Below, one piece after another: positions 1 through 11,318 of a stretch of DNA of 64,000 nucleotides (its first letter is position 1; the number at the start of each line of letters is the position of its first letter). The notes under the pieces were generated by a model that was given only the letters and a program-made list of their open reading frames with translations, did not search any database and was not told where the DNA came from. The translations under genes and the position numbers were made by a program. Source of the DNA: Polytrichum commune (lineage: Eukaryota; Streptophyta; Polytrichopsida; Polytrichales; Polytrichaceae); NCBI GenBank assembly GCA_950295325.1, contig OX485808.1:14838527-14902526 (forward strand), written 5' to 3'.

Positions 1-1275
1 CCGGATTTGCATTACAAACCAAGGGATGCCCTAGCTTCATGTGCGTGGCTTTAGTGTTATTGAGTCCCAAGCTCAGAGGGGCAAGGATTCAGCTAGTTTG
101 GCGTGTCCCATGGCCTTCATCTCATGTTTGCTTGTACGGCTTCCTCTACAATCCTATCCATTTGTATAAGGAGGTCTACAAGTGCAACGACAAATATATA
201 TACACCCTACCATGTATCGAGCGGACTTTGTGGACACGATTAGGGTTGGAGAGTCCACGTTCATGTTGGTGAAGATGCTAATGTTTGCGTATATCTTTTG
301 CTTATGCGACAACAAGATTGGGTAGTATAGAAGATTGCGAAAAGAGTAGGTAGCGTATGAAGGCCCCTATTGCGCTAGAGTTTGAGTCGAGAACTTACAA
401 TTGTGATGAGGTTGTTACTTGCATTTGACGAGATTTCATCTAAAATCTCAACTATTGAGAGCTTGTCATACCAATCCACAAGCTCTTTGATAGGTTGACC
501 CAACTCCTAAGTGGCCATGCTAAAACGGGGGGTTACTACTAAACAAAGGAAACGTCATGACCACCCAAAGAATGTTTGAAAGCCCATTGGGTTGGAACGC
601 ACGAATCGAGAGATTGAACTTTTGTATCGTCCGAGTGATCTCCATAAGATCACTTATGGAGATCACTTATGATATTTGACCATGAGCTTGTCAGGAATGA
701 CCGGGGGCTTATTGTTGTTGTTATTATACATGAACTCCATCTAAGTATTGAAAGCATGGTAAATTTTTTTTTGAAGCCACTCAAGTTAAAAACTCGGCTG
801 TAAAGTAGACTTGAATAAATTACAAGCACGTAGATGCAGAAGGGTCTCCGTTCTGCTTTGGAAAAGATGAATTTCCTTCGAGCTCAAGACCTCTCTATTG
901 CAAAGGGAGCTTGTAAATTGAGTTCCGATGGATTGCTTAAAAAGTTCCTTTCATAACATAACTCATTGTTCAACTCTCGTTATGTGGGTCCTCGAAATAT
1001 TACAGCTAGATGCTTGAAAACTACACAAGGAGACTCAAATTCAGATTGAGCTCCCAACATCCCACTATTATATTATGAGGGCCGACATTGTTGAGTAATG
1101 TTATGTTGCGATTTTTGTGCATGGACAATGAAAAATATCTCATAAGGTAGAGCAACTAACTCCAACCCCTACCTAAATCCGTCCTCCTAGGTCATCCTCC
1201 CAATTTAATACTTTATGCAACCTAAATCCATCCTACTTTAAGTATGTAGCTCAAGAGTTGGTATTAAGTGTGTTG
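1..1275. other. Intergenic, no gene recognised
   Basis: I see no coding region, splice structure or RNA gene here. A short open frame at 39-272 has no recognisable domain or start context. The piece around 1078-1120 contains an ACATTGTTGAGTAATGTTAT segment also present in the inverted repeat at 4908-5092, so at least part of this stretch is repeat-derived. Confidence 0.5.
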
Positions 1276-1490
1276 ACAACACTAAATATGATTTTTAGCA
1301 TCACTTAGTATTTGGAGTTACATAATGCTATATCTTTTTAAATTTATTGATGTAATCTTTTAACAAGTAAAGTTCTTAATGTTTTGTAATGTCAAAACAA
1401 CCAATTTGACATTTGTTGGAAATCTTTGAGATATATAGTAAATAGATATAACATTGCGTAATTCCAAATAATAAGTAACACTAAATAGAA
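1276..1490. mobile_element. MITE-like foldback element with ACACTAAATA ends
   Basis: The two ends are imperfect inverted repeats of about 50 bp. The left arm runs from ACACTAAATATG through GGAGTTACATAATGCTATATC. The right arm reads its complement, GATATAACATTGCGTAATTCC, ending in AACACTAAATAG. A relative with the same arm sequences is at 33161-33385. There is no coding capacity, so it is probably a non-autonomous DNA transposon. It directly abuts the next MITE. Confidence 0.65.
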
Positions 1491-1496
1491 TAATTA

Positions 1497-1853
1497 GGGC
1501 CAGTTCACACGGGGTCCCAAGTCCTAAGTCCCAAGTCACTTGAGGTCAATCCGTGCAATCTTAGCCATTGATAATATGGAAGTTGGGACTTACCCAAGTC
1601 CCAAGTATGATATGGATGCCTACATGGCAACATTTTTTGGAGGTGGGGCTTGTGACATGTGTTGAGAATTGCATTGACCAAAAAGCTAAACCCAACTCAG
1701 AACACAAGTCCCATGAATAATTTTGCATAAAATATGACTTCAATGATAATTAACCATATTTAATTATTTCTTCAGGCTCAAAAGCTGGGAATTTGCCCCC
1801 AACTTGCTAACATGAGTAGGACTTGGGACTTGGGACCCCACATGAACCAACCC
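1497..1853. mobile_element. Tourist-like (PIF/Harbinger) MITE
   Basis: The element starts GGGCCAGTTCACACGGGGTC and ends with the near complement GACCCCACATGAACCAACCC. The arms continue into matching AAGTCCCAAGTC runs on both sides. It is flanked by the trinucleotide TTA at 1494-1496 and 1854-1856, the 3-bp target duplication typical of PIF/Harbinger elements. It has no coding capacity. Confidence 0.75.
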
Positions 1854-1856
1854 TTA

Positions 1857-2417
1857 GTGTAATGAGGTTGGGCATTGATTGGACATGTCAGTGGCTACTT
1901 TTGGCTAACAAGGGTTAATTAAGATATCTAGTTAGCTAGGTTTAGTGACGCATGAAGCATGAGATGACACATAGCGTCGAACTTAGAAAGTGGTGTTTTG
2001 GCTTGGGGAAGGATGGTGTGTTGCCATGGGGGTCCAGTTAATAGGGTTAACGGGGATGATTGTGGGCCCGCATGCTAGAAATGGGGACATATGGATTAAG
2101 GTTGAGACAAGTTGACTTAAGGGTAGAATGGGCCGGGAAAAGACTAGGTGTGGACATGTTAAGGCTATATGGAACTTGCTTTGTAGTTAGGTAGTGGCCT
2201 AGTCAAAGCCCCCCTACATGACAACATTGAGAAGCTACCACATGTGGTGAAAGCCATCACCTACTATAGTTAAGTTGTAGTAACTTTTACATACAATAAA
2301 TAACTAAATAATATAAAATGAATAATGATATGGTTGCATTTGCTAAAGCATACATGTAATCTCTTATACAATTTGGATGCTATGTATATATAACCTAAAG
2401 TAGCCAAAGCATCAGTT
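1857..2417. other. Intergenic, nothing recognised
   Basis: AT-rich sequence between two MITEs, with no open frame, splice structure or repeat that I can support. Confidence 0.4.
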
Positions 2418-2420
2418 TAA

Positions 2421-3034
2421 GGGCCACTTCACACACAAGATTGAAGGCCCGTGACCATTGCATTCTGAGATCTCTTATTGGTCAAAAAGGTCAAGATTGT
2501 CCAAGTTCACTTCACACTAGAAGGTGAAGGCCTTAGGGTCCAGATAAATTATAATGCATGAAAAGTCTACACAACTTCCTACATGGCAGACTATAAATGA
2601 TGTTTCATGGTTCAACTCTCCTCCAAGAAGAGATTTGGTGCAAATTCTGGCACAACATATCATACCCCGACCACACTGGGGGTCCAGCTATCCCGGCCAG
2701 TGCGGCCCCCCCGCAACTGGGGCTGCCCATCCAAGGTGCTAGGGACAAGGTCCCAAAGAGCCCTGGCTAGACGGCCCCAACTGCCGGGGGGGGGGGGAGC
2801 GCACTAGTCGGGCTGGTTGGGTCCCAGCTAGATCCCCGGTGTGACTGGGGTATCAGTGGTGTGACCTTTAGATGAAAATCAAGAGTCTTCATAATTACAT
2901 GGTCACAACCCTTGGCTCATTGTTTTTTGTTTGTTTTTGAGACAGAAGGCCGACATGCCAACGCCAAAGCACAGGAGGCAGTTGATCACCTGGCAAGATT
3001 GTGAAGTGGCCCTTGGCTCATTGTGAAGTGGCCC
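2421..3034. mobile_element. Tourist-like MITE, 614 bp, with internal poly-G tract
   Basis: Terminal inverted repeats GGGCCACTTCACA and TGTGAAGTGGCCC are flanked by TAA at 2418-2420 and 3035-3037. The right end carries a second, internal copy of GTGAAGTGGCCC near 3001, so the terminus is duplicated. A 12-base G run (2786-2797) sits in a GC-rich interior. Interior segments (CTACATGGCAG, ATGTTTCATGGT) recur near 44640-44690, so relatives exist nearby. No protein is encoded. Confidence 0.7.
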
Positions 3035-3037
3035 TAA

Positions 3038-4282
3038 TAAGCACCCTCCACCGTACGCGTAGTTGTTAATTGGGCAGCTTGGTGGAGGAGGGTAGGGTAC
3101 GCGGCCCCACCAAGATGTTACCCGGCCGTCTATGTGATTCCTTTTTGGGCTCCTTTTACAAAGGTCAAGGCTCAAGTATTAATTTGAGACAGAAAAACAT
3201 GCAAACATGAATATTCCATATCTCTGATCTGCATGTTGTCCCATTCCCAGCTCGTGTCCCCCGGGAATTATACGGGAGTACTTATTTTTGTGCGCTAAAC
3301 TATTCGTTTCAAAGATCTTTGCAATCGAATCCCTAATTTTAAAAAACAACTCAACTACCCCAACTCATGGGACTTGTATTTGGATAATGTTTTAAAAAAC
3401 CGTTTTGAAGTCAATTTTCCCAAGCATCAGAATATGAATCAACGACCAGTCTTTGCGCCAAAATAACAATCATCGCAATGTGGAGAAGCGTGTGTGTAAA
3501 TATCTTTGGCACGTTTTACTAGATGTTGGAATCTTAACCCTACAAAATGTATATGTTGCATGGCTGCATTGCCCTTATTGGGAGGCTCATGGGACCTACA
3601 TACAAAAAACCCAACAATACTTCATGCAATGCTTGCTCAACTTGAATGTGTGTCCAAAAGAATAAGTAATATTTTGTGCGTTGGAGCCTATTTTGAAAGT
3701 TGAGTGAAGTTTTGGGGACCTCCTTTTTCCACCTCAAACAACTTTGAGAGACTTTTAGGATCTTAAATAGTGTATGCCCATGGAAATTATCTTAAATATG
3801 CAAGGCTAGCTTGGCCCGCCCACCCTAGTAGGACAAGCTAGAAAATCAAAATCCATAACTAAAACCTTGGTTTCATCTTCTTTGCTTTACATATCACTCT
3901 AATGGGGTCCTCTACACTATTTCAAAAAATCTCATGTTAATTTAAAATTAAAATAAAACACTACAACTATAATACAATTGACTTCTTTTTCACCTTAGGT
4001 GATGTTGGTGGGTCCCCAACTTAAAGAGGTGCGTGTCTAGCCCTGGCCCTACCTTCCTCTTTACTAAACAAGGTGGCAAGGACGCACATGGTGTGGAGTC
4101 GCCCCCTACGGTTTTTTATTTCAAGATTGATCCTCCCGCAAGTAGAAACAAAATATTGAAATGACACGATCACTAACACAAAGTGACCAGACGTTAGTCC
4201 GGTCACAAGTGTCAATCTAGTCACTTCATGTTAGACGGTCATATCATTTTGATACCGTGTTCCTCCTACCGTCCTCTAGGTT
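3038..4282. other. Intergenic, no gene recognised
   Basis: No supported gene. Around 3995-4060 a segment ending GTGTCTAGCCCTGGCC resembles 35085-35125 (GTGTCTAGCCCTAGCC), marking a low-copy dispersed repeat. Confidence 0.4.
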
Positions 4283-4432
4283 GGAAGGAGTGATGTCAAG
4301 AAGGAAGGAAGCAGCGTTGGAGCCAAGTGTGAAACATAAGCAGCTCGTGCATTGAAGGAGTGTTGTCAAGAAGGAAGGAAGGAAGGAAGGCAGAGTTGGA
4401 GCCAAGTGTGAATCGTAAGCAGCTCGTGCATT
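4283..4432. repeat. Two-copy tandem repeat, about 71 and 79 bp
   Basis: Copy 1 (4283-4353) and copy 2 (4354-4432) share GTCAAGAAGGAAGGAA, GTTGGAGCCAAGTGTGAA and AAGCAGCTCGTGCATTGAA. Copy 2 is longer because of extra GGAA units. A third start (GAAGGAGTTTTG) follows. Confidence 0.75.
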
Positions 4433-4862
4433 GAAGGAGTTTTGTTTGGTGCCGATAAGGGTGTTTGGCTTCATTTGGGGTAACTTATTGTAGCACATCA
4501 TTGTAGGGTAGTAATAAGTACCCACTACAAGTGGGGGTGGGGGGGACTATGATATAAAAGGGAGTCAAGTGTGGCACTTGTACGCCTGGGAGTCACGTTA
4601 TCTGTTGTCGCCAGGAAAATACATTTGTTTAAGAGCCTGAAAGAGCCGGTCATGTGGAGATAGATACATTTTCACCTGGTGACGTGGGTGTATTTCTTAA
4701 TGCCATGCTGCAAGTGGAGCCGGTGGATCAGCACCACTACTGCATGAGTGAAAGGGCAAGTGGAGCGTGAAAGTAACTTGGCCACAATTCCATAGCCACC
4801 TTCCCGGCTGCTGTGTCAGCAGCGCTGCTAAAAGCAACCTCCCTCCCTCCCTCCCTCTGCCT
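4433..4862. other. Intergenic; CCCT microsatellite
   Basis: No gene recognised. A CCCT run lies near 4842-4858. Just after it, TAAGGTATGTGG resembles a splice donor, but I find no matching downstream exon. Confidence 0.35.
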
Positions 4863-5830
4863 GTAAGGTATGTGGGTGTTATTCAGTTCCCTTTTCATAT
4901 TCTTCCTGCCGTAACATTATTAAGTAGTGTGTGTTCGTTCATGTGGGCCTTGAGAATGTGGTCATGGGATGTTTCAACCTAGTGTAAGGAGACTCATATT
5001 ATGTTTGCATCTGTACTAGGTTGGGGCATTCCGTGGTTATGATCTCAGGGTCCACATGAACGAACGCACACTGCTGAATAATGTTATGCTGCCTTCTACC
5101 GATTAGATTTGCACAACATAAGATGTGTTGCATTAGCATATCTATGAGAAGCATTAGCAAAAGTTGGATTGAAAATATTCAGACTTCCCTTGATTCAGTT
5201 ATGGTTATCAGAATTGTTTGTTTGTTGGTTCTTGAAGTAAAGACGTAGGTCCTCCCAATTGCGTTCACTATTAAGTATGGAGTAGTTTAAAAAATTTGAA
5301 GGTGTAGTCCAATCTTTTTTAGGAATGTGTGTTTATGGTGTTTTTTCTTTGATCCTTGCCTAACCATGCACCAATCAAACATAGGTGTCTAATTAAGAAA
5401 AATCACCAAATAATGCCCACATACCTTAAGGTGTGTCGGTGTTATTCAGTTGGTTTTTGTTCTATACTATCCTCTATTGACAAGACTTATGTCCCAAAGT
5501 CGGTGTTGCATTAGGAAAATTATGATGAAATATCAACCAAAACTAAATTGAAAATCAAACCTATCTTGATTTAGTTATGGTTATCGGAAGTGCATGTGTG
5601 TTGATTGATTAAATAAATACACGTGTCTCCCCAATTGTGTTGACTAATGAGCGTACAATAGTCATTAAAATTTGAGGACGTAGTCAAATCTCTTTCAATG
5701 ATTTGTCTTTATGGAGTTTGTTCTTAGATCCACACCTCATCACAAACCATTCAAAGTGTAGGTGTCCAATTAAGAAAGTAAAGGAAGAACACCCATATGT
5801 CTTACAAGGTGAGAGGACAAACTTATTTTT
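4863..5830. repeat. Diverged tandem duplication with an inverted-repeat insert
   Basis: Two direct copies start at about 4863 (AAGGTATGTGGGTGTTATTC) and about 5424 (AAGGTGTGTCGGTGTTATTC). Both run through GATT(C/T)AGTTATGGTTATC to TAGGTGTC(T/C)AATTAAG. The second halves (about 5165-5395 and 5560-5775) are minus-oriented copies of dispersed family A. The first unit also contains an inverted repeat at 4908-5092, with arms of about 40 bp around ATGAACGAAC, which looks like a separate foldback insertion. Confidence 0.6.
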
Positions 5831-7732
5831 GTCATCTTAAGCGAATTCACATAAGTGCAAGACATGTGTGATATTGGGGTGATTACTCACAAGCCTAGAA
5901 ATTGATATCACAACGTTCAACAAAAAAAAATCGCAATTTATTTCCAAGTTTTGAAATTCCTGTAAATTTTCAAAGGCGAGATTCTCTCCCAACCCGTACT
6001 TACAACATAGGTCAACCTAGTTTTGATAACTGGAGACGAAAACTTGAGTACACTTAGTGCCCTTTTCAAGGAACCCAAATCCATGTCCTTTTAACTTACT
6101 TTTCCATCACACCGAATATGACAACTACAAGTGTGATTCTTCAAGACTTTTTCCATCACGCTAGAAATACAGCTACATGTGTTGAACTTCACAACTTTAG
6201 GGGACTCTAAGTATTAGGATTTAGGGGGGGGGGGGTAAATTGGAAATGGGGTTGTCTACTCTGTGGTCCTATTGTGGGACTTTGAACTGCGCAACCAATT
6301 TTGGCCATTGGATTGAGTTGGGTTGTATTATCTCATCCAATCAACAATTACAAATCATGCATATCTTAATTTCAATTTTTAGAATTAAAGTTGAGATGAA
6401 AATGTAATAGGAGATGAAATTGAAGATTATCTTTCTCCTGAACTCCTGAATGCTCAAAAAAATCAATTAACTTGGTTTTGAAAGACATGTAAATGGTTAT
6501 TTCTAGACAATATCCATACAAATGTAATGTTCAAATCCATGAGCTTTGTAAAGTCTTTGTAAAGCTTTTTTAAAAAAGAACTCCTAAAATAACGACATCA
6601 TGAATTAGTTAAGGGTCCAAATTTGTCAAAGTTGTCAAGAATACCATGTGTGCTTTCATATATGAAAGTGCTATAACATGATCATATCACATGTGGGATT
6701 TTTATAAGACTACTTTCAGTAAGCAAGTCAATACACGACTGAGGCTCATTCAAAAAACTATAGATGGCAACCATCATACACTTACACAGAAACTTAAATT
6801 ACAGTAGATTAAAGAAAAAATCTCCCCATCCATGATCCAACTGTTGTCTTAATCCATTCAAGTTCACCCTCCCGTCCATAAATACCGGGGGCTTGAATCC
6901 CTCTCTGTCCATTCATGGTTGCGTTTGAAGCAAAATTCCTCAAAGTCAATTTTTGGTCAATTTTTGGTTCCTTGGTCACTTAGGTGTTAACTCCTAAATG
7001 CCTTTATGGGTTTTTGGCCCAAAGTGAGTGATCTTGAAGGCCCTCTCTTTGAGAATTTATAGATAAACAATGTACAGCATTCAACATAATCTAACTGGGT
7101 ATGGAAGAGAAGTAATTGAAGTCGACAAAATGCACTATATTCTCTCTTTTCACCATCAAAATCCATGTATGCTTTAAGCAATATTCCAACCTATTTTAGG
7201 ATGACATAAAAATTGACAAGCTACAAGTGGAATTTAGGAGTTTTGACATATCATGTTGGGGCTAAAAGGTGAAGAAGTGAATCATTCAATACAAGTAATT
7301 TCATTTATTTCACTTTAATGGAAAATCATTTTGGAAATTGTAACGCTAAATCCCACTATAAGAATCTTAAAATTGTTGACCATCTTGTTTTGAAAAGTTT
7401 AAAACTTAATGCAGTACATATATTTTAAAGATAATTAATAAATGACTCTAAAACTCTTTACACATCTGGGAAATATAATTTTCAACCAGTTACCCCTATT
7501 GAGCAAAGAACATGCCCCAACAAAGAAACCCCCAAATCCACTTAAAGACAATCCGCATGCACACATAAGCTCATACTGCCATAAAACAAAGCATTTCTCA
7601 ATCATAACATGCTCGTTGAACTTTGGGGGCAAAAACCTAGCTTCATTTGAGTAGACCATGGCTCATGTGGACATATGTGCATGTGTGATGGACTCTTAAT
7701 ATGTGTGTAGAAAGGGGCAGATGATTTTCTCT
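5831..7732. other. Intergenic; poly-G tract and repeat fragment
   Basis: No gene recognised. A 12-G run is at 6224-6235. The stretch 6255-6370 (GTCCTATTGTGGGAC, CCAATTTTGGCCATTGGATTG) matches modules at about 11625-11770 and 41565-41700. The rest is AT-rich. Confidence 0.4.
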
Positions 7733-8037
7733 CAGCACCCACTTCTCATAGGCTTTGAAACACATAATTAGTGTCAGACAAACCAGCAAATCCAAATCAG
7801 GCCCATAGTCGCCTTATAATTTGCAGAAGTCATATGAATACCTTTATTCATTGTCAAAGTGAAGATGCTCATGCTCATTGAGTGGTCATATATGTGCCAC
7901 CCCAATCATGTTGACTATTGAAACCAGATAAATCAACATATTTTGAGCATGTAATCCAATCTCTTTTAAACACATATTTTGTCAGTGCAAGTTCTTAGAT
8001 CCACACCTAACCATATATCGCTCAAATATACATGTCC
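7733..8037 (-). repeat. Dispersed repeat family A, minus-oriented copy
   Basis: It starts CAGCACCCACTTCTC and ends ATACATGTCCAG. The core TTTTGAGCATGTAATCCAATC and TTCTTAGATCCACACCTAACC recurs at 5165, 5560, 10849, 12681 (opposite strand), 14510, 36960 and 40405. The outer ends, GGACAC on one side and GTGTCC on the other, are short inverted repeats. This suggests a non-autonomous DNA element of about 320 bp, but I could not place target duplications. Confidence 0.6.
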
Positions 8038-8864
8038 AGATCATCGTTGTGATGAATTTAGGCACATCTACCGGAATTTCTCTTAGTGGACAGCTAGGTA
8101 ATTAAACAGATGACAAGTCCAATCAGTGCTTCTTCATACATTCTGTCAGTTGCAACTTGGTGAGTTTGCAGATCCTCCAAACTTAGTACTTCTCTCATCA
8201 CATTAATCATCACTAACGTGTGAAATTATATTCCATATGTGCTACTTAGTTTCTGCGCTAAATAGAGTTCATCGTAAAGCATGGGGATCAATAGGGTAAG
8301 CTTGCCCTAGCAGTCCCTTTTTTGAGTAAGCAAAAAGTCTTGCAAGGACTTACTTTCGAGTTTTAGGCACTGACATGCTTAAATCTTTATATAACTAAGA
8401 AGCTTCTCAATATTTTGGCCAACTATGTGCACATGCATCTCTTTTCTCCTCTCCTCACTTGTGTACTCCTCAAAACAACTCTCCTCCCTAGCTTTATTTT
8501 TAGATAACTCACACAAGTGTTGGAAGTGGCAAATATGGGAGATTCCATCAATTTTTTTGAAGTTAGTCCGCACTTTTGGTGAGTTTACAGTGAACTCTAA
8601 AATTTGAGGACATACCACAGCTTTTCACACTAGATAGATTCATCTAAGCTAACTGCCCCTAAAGCAGACAAATTTAGCTCTGCATCCACTACTTAGATAC
8701 TAGGTAAACAGGTGATTAGTATGAGATGATTAGCAAATTCAATTGACACAATAGACATTTCCTCACAATTTCATGGAGCCCATATGACAATATCAGAATG
8801 AAGTTCTTATTATTTTATTTAGTTAGTTTTGATTTTGATTGGAGAAAGATGGCCAATAACCCAG
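8038..8864. other. Intergenic, no gene recognised
   Basis: A minus-strand frame at 8379-8618 is open but has no recognisable domain. Its GTATGTCC(T)CAAATTTT end resembles family A material. I do not call a gene. Confidence 0.35.
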
Positions 8865-9010
8865 CACAAGTTATTCATATGAGCTCTAAAAAATTATAAG
8901 GCAAGTGGCTATGAGCACGATTTGGATTTGCTAATCATCTTGCACTAATTGCATGTTTCATATCCTACAAGAAGTTGGTGCAGAGAGAAAAGTATTCATC
9001 TAAAGCACAT
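8865..9010 (+). repeat. Dispersed repeat family A, plus-oriented partial copy
   Basis: It contains TTCATATGAGCTCTAAAAAA, GATTTGGATTTGCTAATCATC and TTTCATATCCTACAAGAAG, which match the 3' half of the copies at 12681-13003 and 40405-40710. The 5' half is missing. Confidence 0.6.
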
Positions 9011-10848
9011 CTAACTTAGATTATGTTGGCCAACAACAGAACTAGAATCTACACACTTTCATTGACGAACATTGAACTCTTTACACATATCTACCACATG
9101 AACACTGAAGTGCTCATTGTATCCTGCTATTTCATATGTTCATAAGTTTCAACACCTCGAACTCAGCCTTGAATGCACAAGAAGAAGCTCAAAGGATTTG
9201 AAACAAGTGAGCACTTCATAACTGGGTGAAAAAAGAGAAGGAAGGTTACCTGCAATATAAGGGCAAATGAAGAAGCATATGCTACATTGAAACAGAGGGA
9301 ATGACTCGCTCAGTCTTAATAATATGGATCCAAAAACAGATCCCCCAAACATTATAGGAGCCCCCTAAAGGGTTGAATAACTTCAGAAAAACAATTGATC
9401 TAAGTGGTAGAAAAGACCATATCTCAATCATAGCAAGGACCAGCAAACAAACAATTTTGTGAATTGGGATCCTCACCCTAATATCTTGCACCAGTTGGTT
9501 GAAGTCCAGGACATTTGGCTGTCAAGCATCGTCAATAATCCACAGCCCTGACACCAGGAAATTAGCATGGCACACCAAATTTAGTGCCACGCTAGATGAA
9601 ATGTTCAGTGTAGTGTTCACAATTGCAAACTCCATGCCTTCACATGAACCCCTAAAACCTTCCCATGAAACTCCTAAAACCATTGTTCTACCAAAGCATC
9701 TAAATTTCACATCAATTGGAAAAAAATTCCCCAATGACCTCATCCTGTTAGCTTTGCCTCATAAGCAAAACTAAGACTAAAAGGCAGAATTCCATGTCAG
9801 GGAGTTCTCCAGGATTTAAAAGTGTATACATATTTCTACTCAACTAGCTGCCCCAAATGAAATGCAAATTCAATGAAAACTGCAGTGACAAGAAGGATGT
9901 GCTACCAATACATAAAACATAAAACCTTGATGTTCTCACTACTTCGAGCAACCCAAACATTTCTTATTTTCTAATCTTCTATTGATTCCTGATGGGAACT
10001 TACTCCTCAAAAGATATTGTCAGCGAATGTAGAGACACCATAATCTCAAAATGCAAAGGTATTGTAGATTTTTTAAATCTACCCATCACAATCGGTATTT
10101 AATAAACGATTTCATTATAAACCATCAGCAACGGAGTCATAAGCCTCATGGCTTAAGCATCTATTACTTCCAGAAGAATACAAGGACAAACACTTGAACT
10201 AAAATCACAAAACCCAAAATGAAAGTACATAAGAATGGCCGAATTGTAATTTGATCAATGTTATATTTCAATCATCACCATATAAGGCTGCATGGCTTGT
10301 ACACAACTAGGGGATGTGCCCTATACATCGAATTTAAAAAATATATATAAGTAAATAAAAAAAATAAAATCCTAACTATGTTTTACGTGCCGTCCTCACC
10401 ATCCAAAGCTTTAACAAGGCCACCAGCCCACACCACCAACAAGTGAGCTACAATCTGTCAATTCCAATCCATGTGTGACTTTTGGCTCTCAGTCTATTAC
10501 AAAACAGCACCTACAGATTTCTTTATTACAGATCACAGAGAAGGCTTGAGTTAGCAATCTTGATTTTTAAGTGATAGTTAAAACAACACATATTTGTGAA
10601 TAAATATCTCAATATATTGACTTGGCACAAAGGTCGAATCCTGCAGACAAAGGTCAAAACCATTTGCTTCCATCAACTCGACAATTGTGACTCAGAAAGC
10701 CATTTCATTGGCCCCCAGGTGACCATGGTTTTCAATAAACCTTAAGTTTAATCCAAGGGCTTTTGGTTATATGCAAAATGTATGCACCCACTAAAGATCT
10801 TTCCTTACTTGCTTAAACATGAGTATTGACTCACCTCAGGGTACACAG
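9011..10848. other. Intergenic or distal transcript of the gene at 11.3-13.4 kb
   Basis: No confident gene. On the minus strand a candidate acceptor (GCTTGACAG) precedes 9518. The segment 9518-9478 would continue the upstream small gene in phase, to AGATATTAG, so an alternative last exon is possible but unproven. Another acceptor/donor pair brackets a 32-nt segment near 9280-9250 (minus). The remainder is AT-rich. Confidence 0.3.
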
Positions 10849-11136
10849 AATGCACCCACTACGTGTGATTAGTACACAATGCCTAGCAAATCCATATCAA
10901 GGTCATAACTGTTTTCCTCATAATTTTTGGAGCTCGTATGTATGTTTTATTCATTATCACTGTGAAGATCATGTTTCTTCTTAGGTGGTCATACAGGTGC
11001 CCCCAAATATGTTGGCTATTGAACCCAGAAGAGTTGACAAATTTTGAGCAAATAGTTCAATCTCCTTTTAAATCATTTATTTTTGGCATCCGTTCTTAGA
11101 TCCACATCTGATCGCACATCATTTTAAAATAGGTGT
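10849..11136 (-). repeat. Dispersed repeat family A, minus-oriented copy
   Basis: It runs from ATGCACCCACTACG to AAATAGGTGTTTG. The middle holds TTTTGAGCAAATAGTTCAATC and TTCTTAGATCCACATCTGATC. It has the same layout as 7733-8037. Confidence 0.6.
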
Positions 11137-11318
11137 TTGAGTACGATAAGTAACTGATTTAGGCCTGCTTACCTTAGCAAGGATACACATGCTGCTCAAA
11201 CTTTTGCTACAAAAGCTACAAAAAATCAGCATAAAATTACATGGCATACAAAAGCCTATGAGTGGGTGTACATGACATTTGAAAGAAGTTATTTAAATCA
11301 TGAACCACAAAGAGGTTC

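Noticed and set aside
39-272. 77-codon frame at the window start
   Set aside because: No family, no start context and atypical composition; could be a fragment of something beyond the window.
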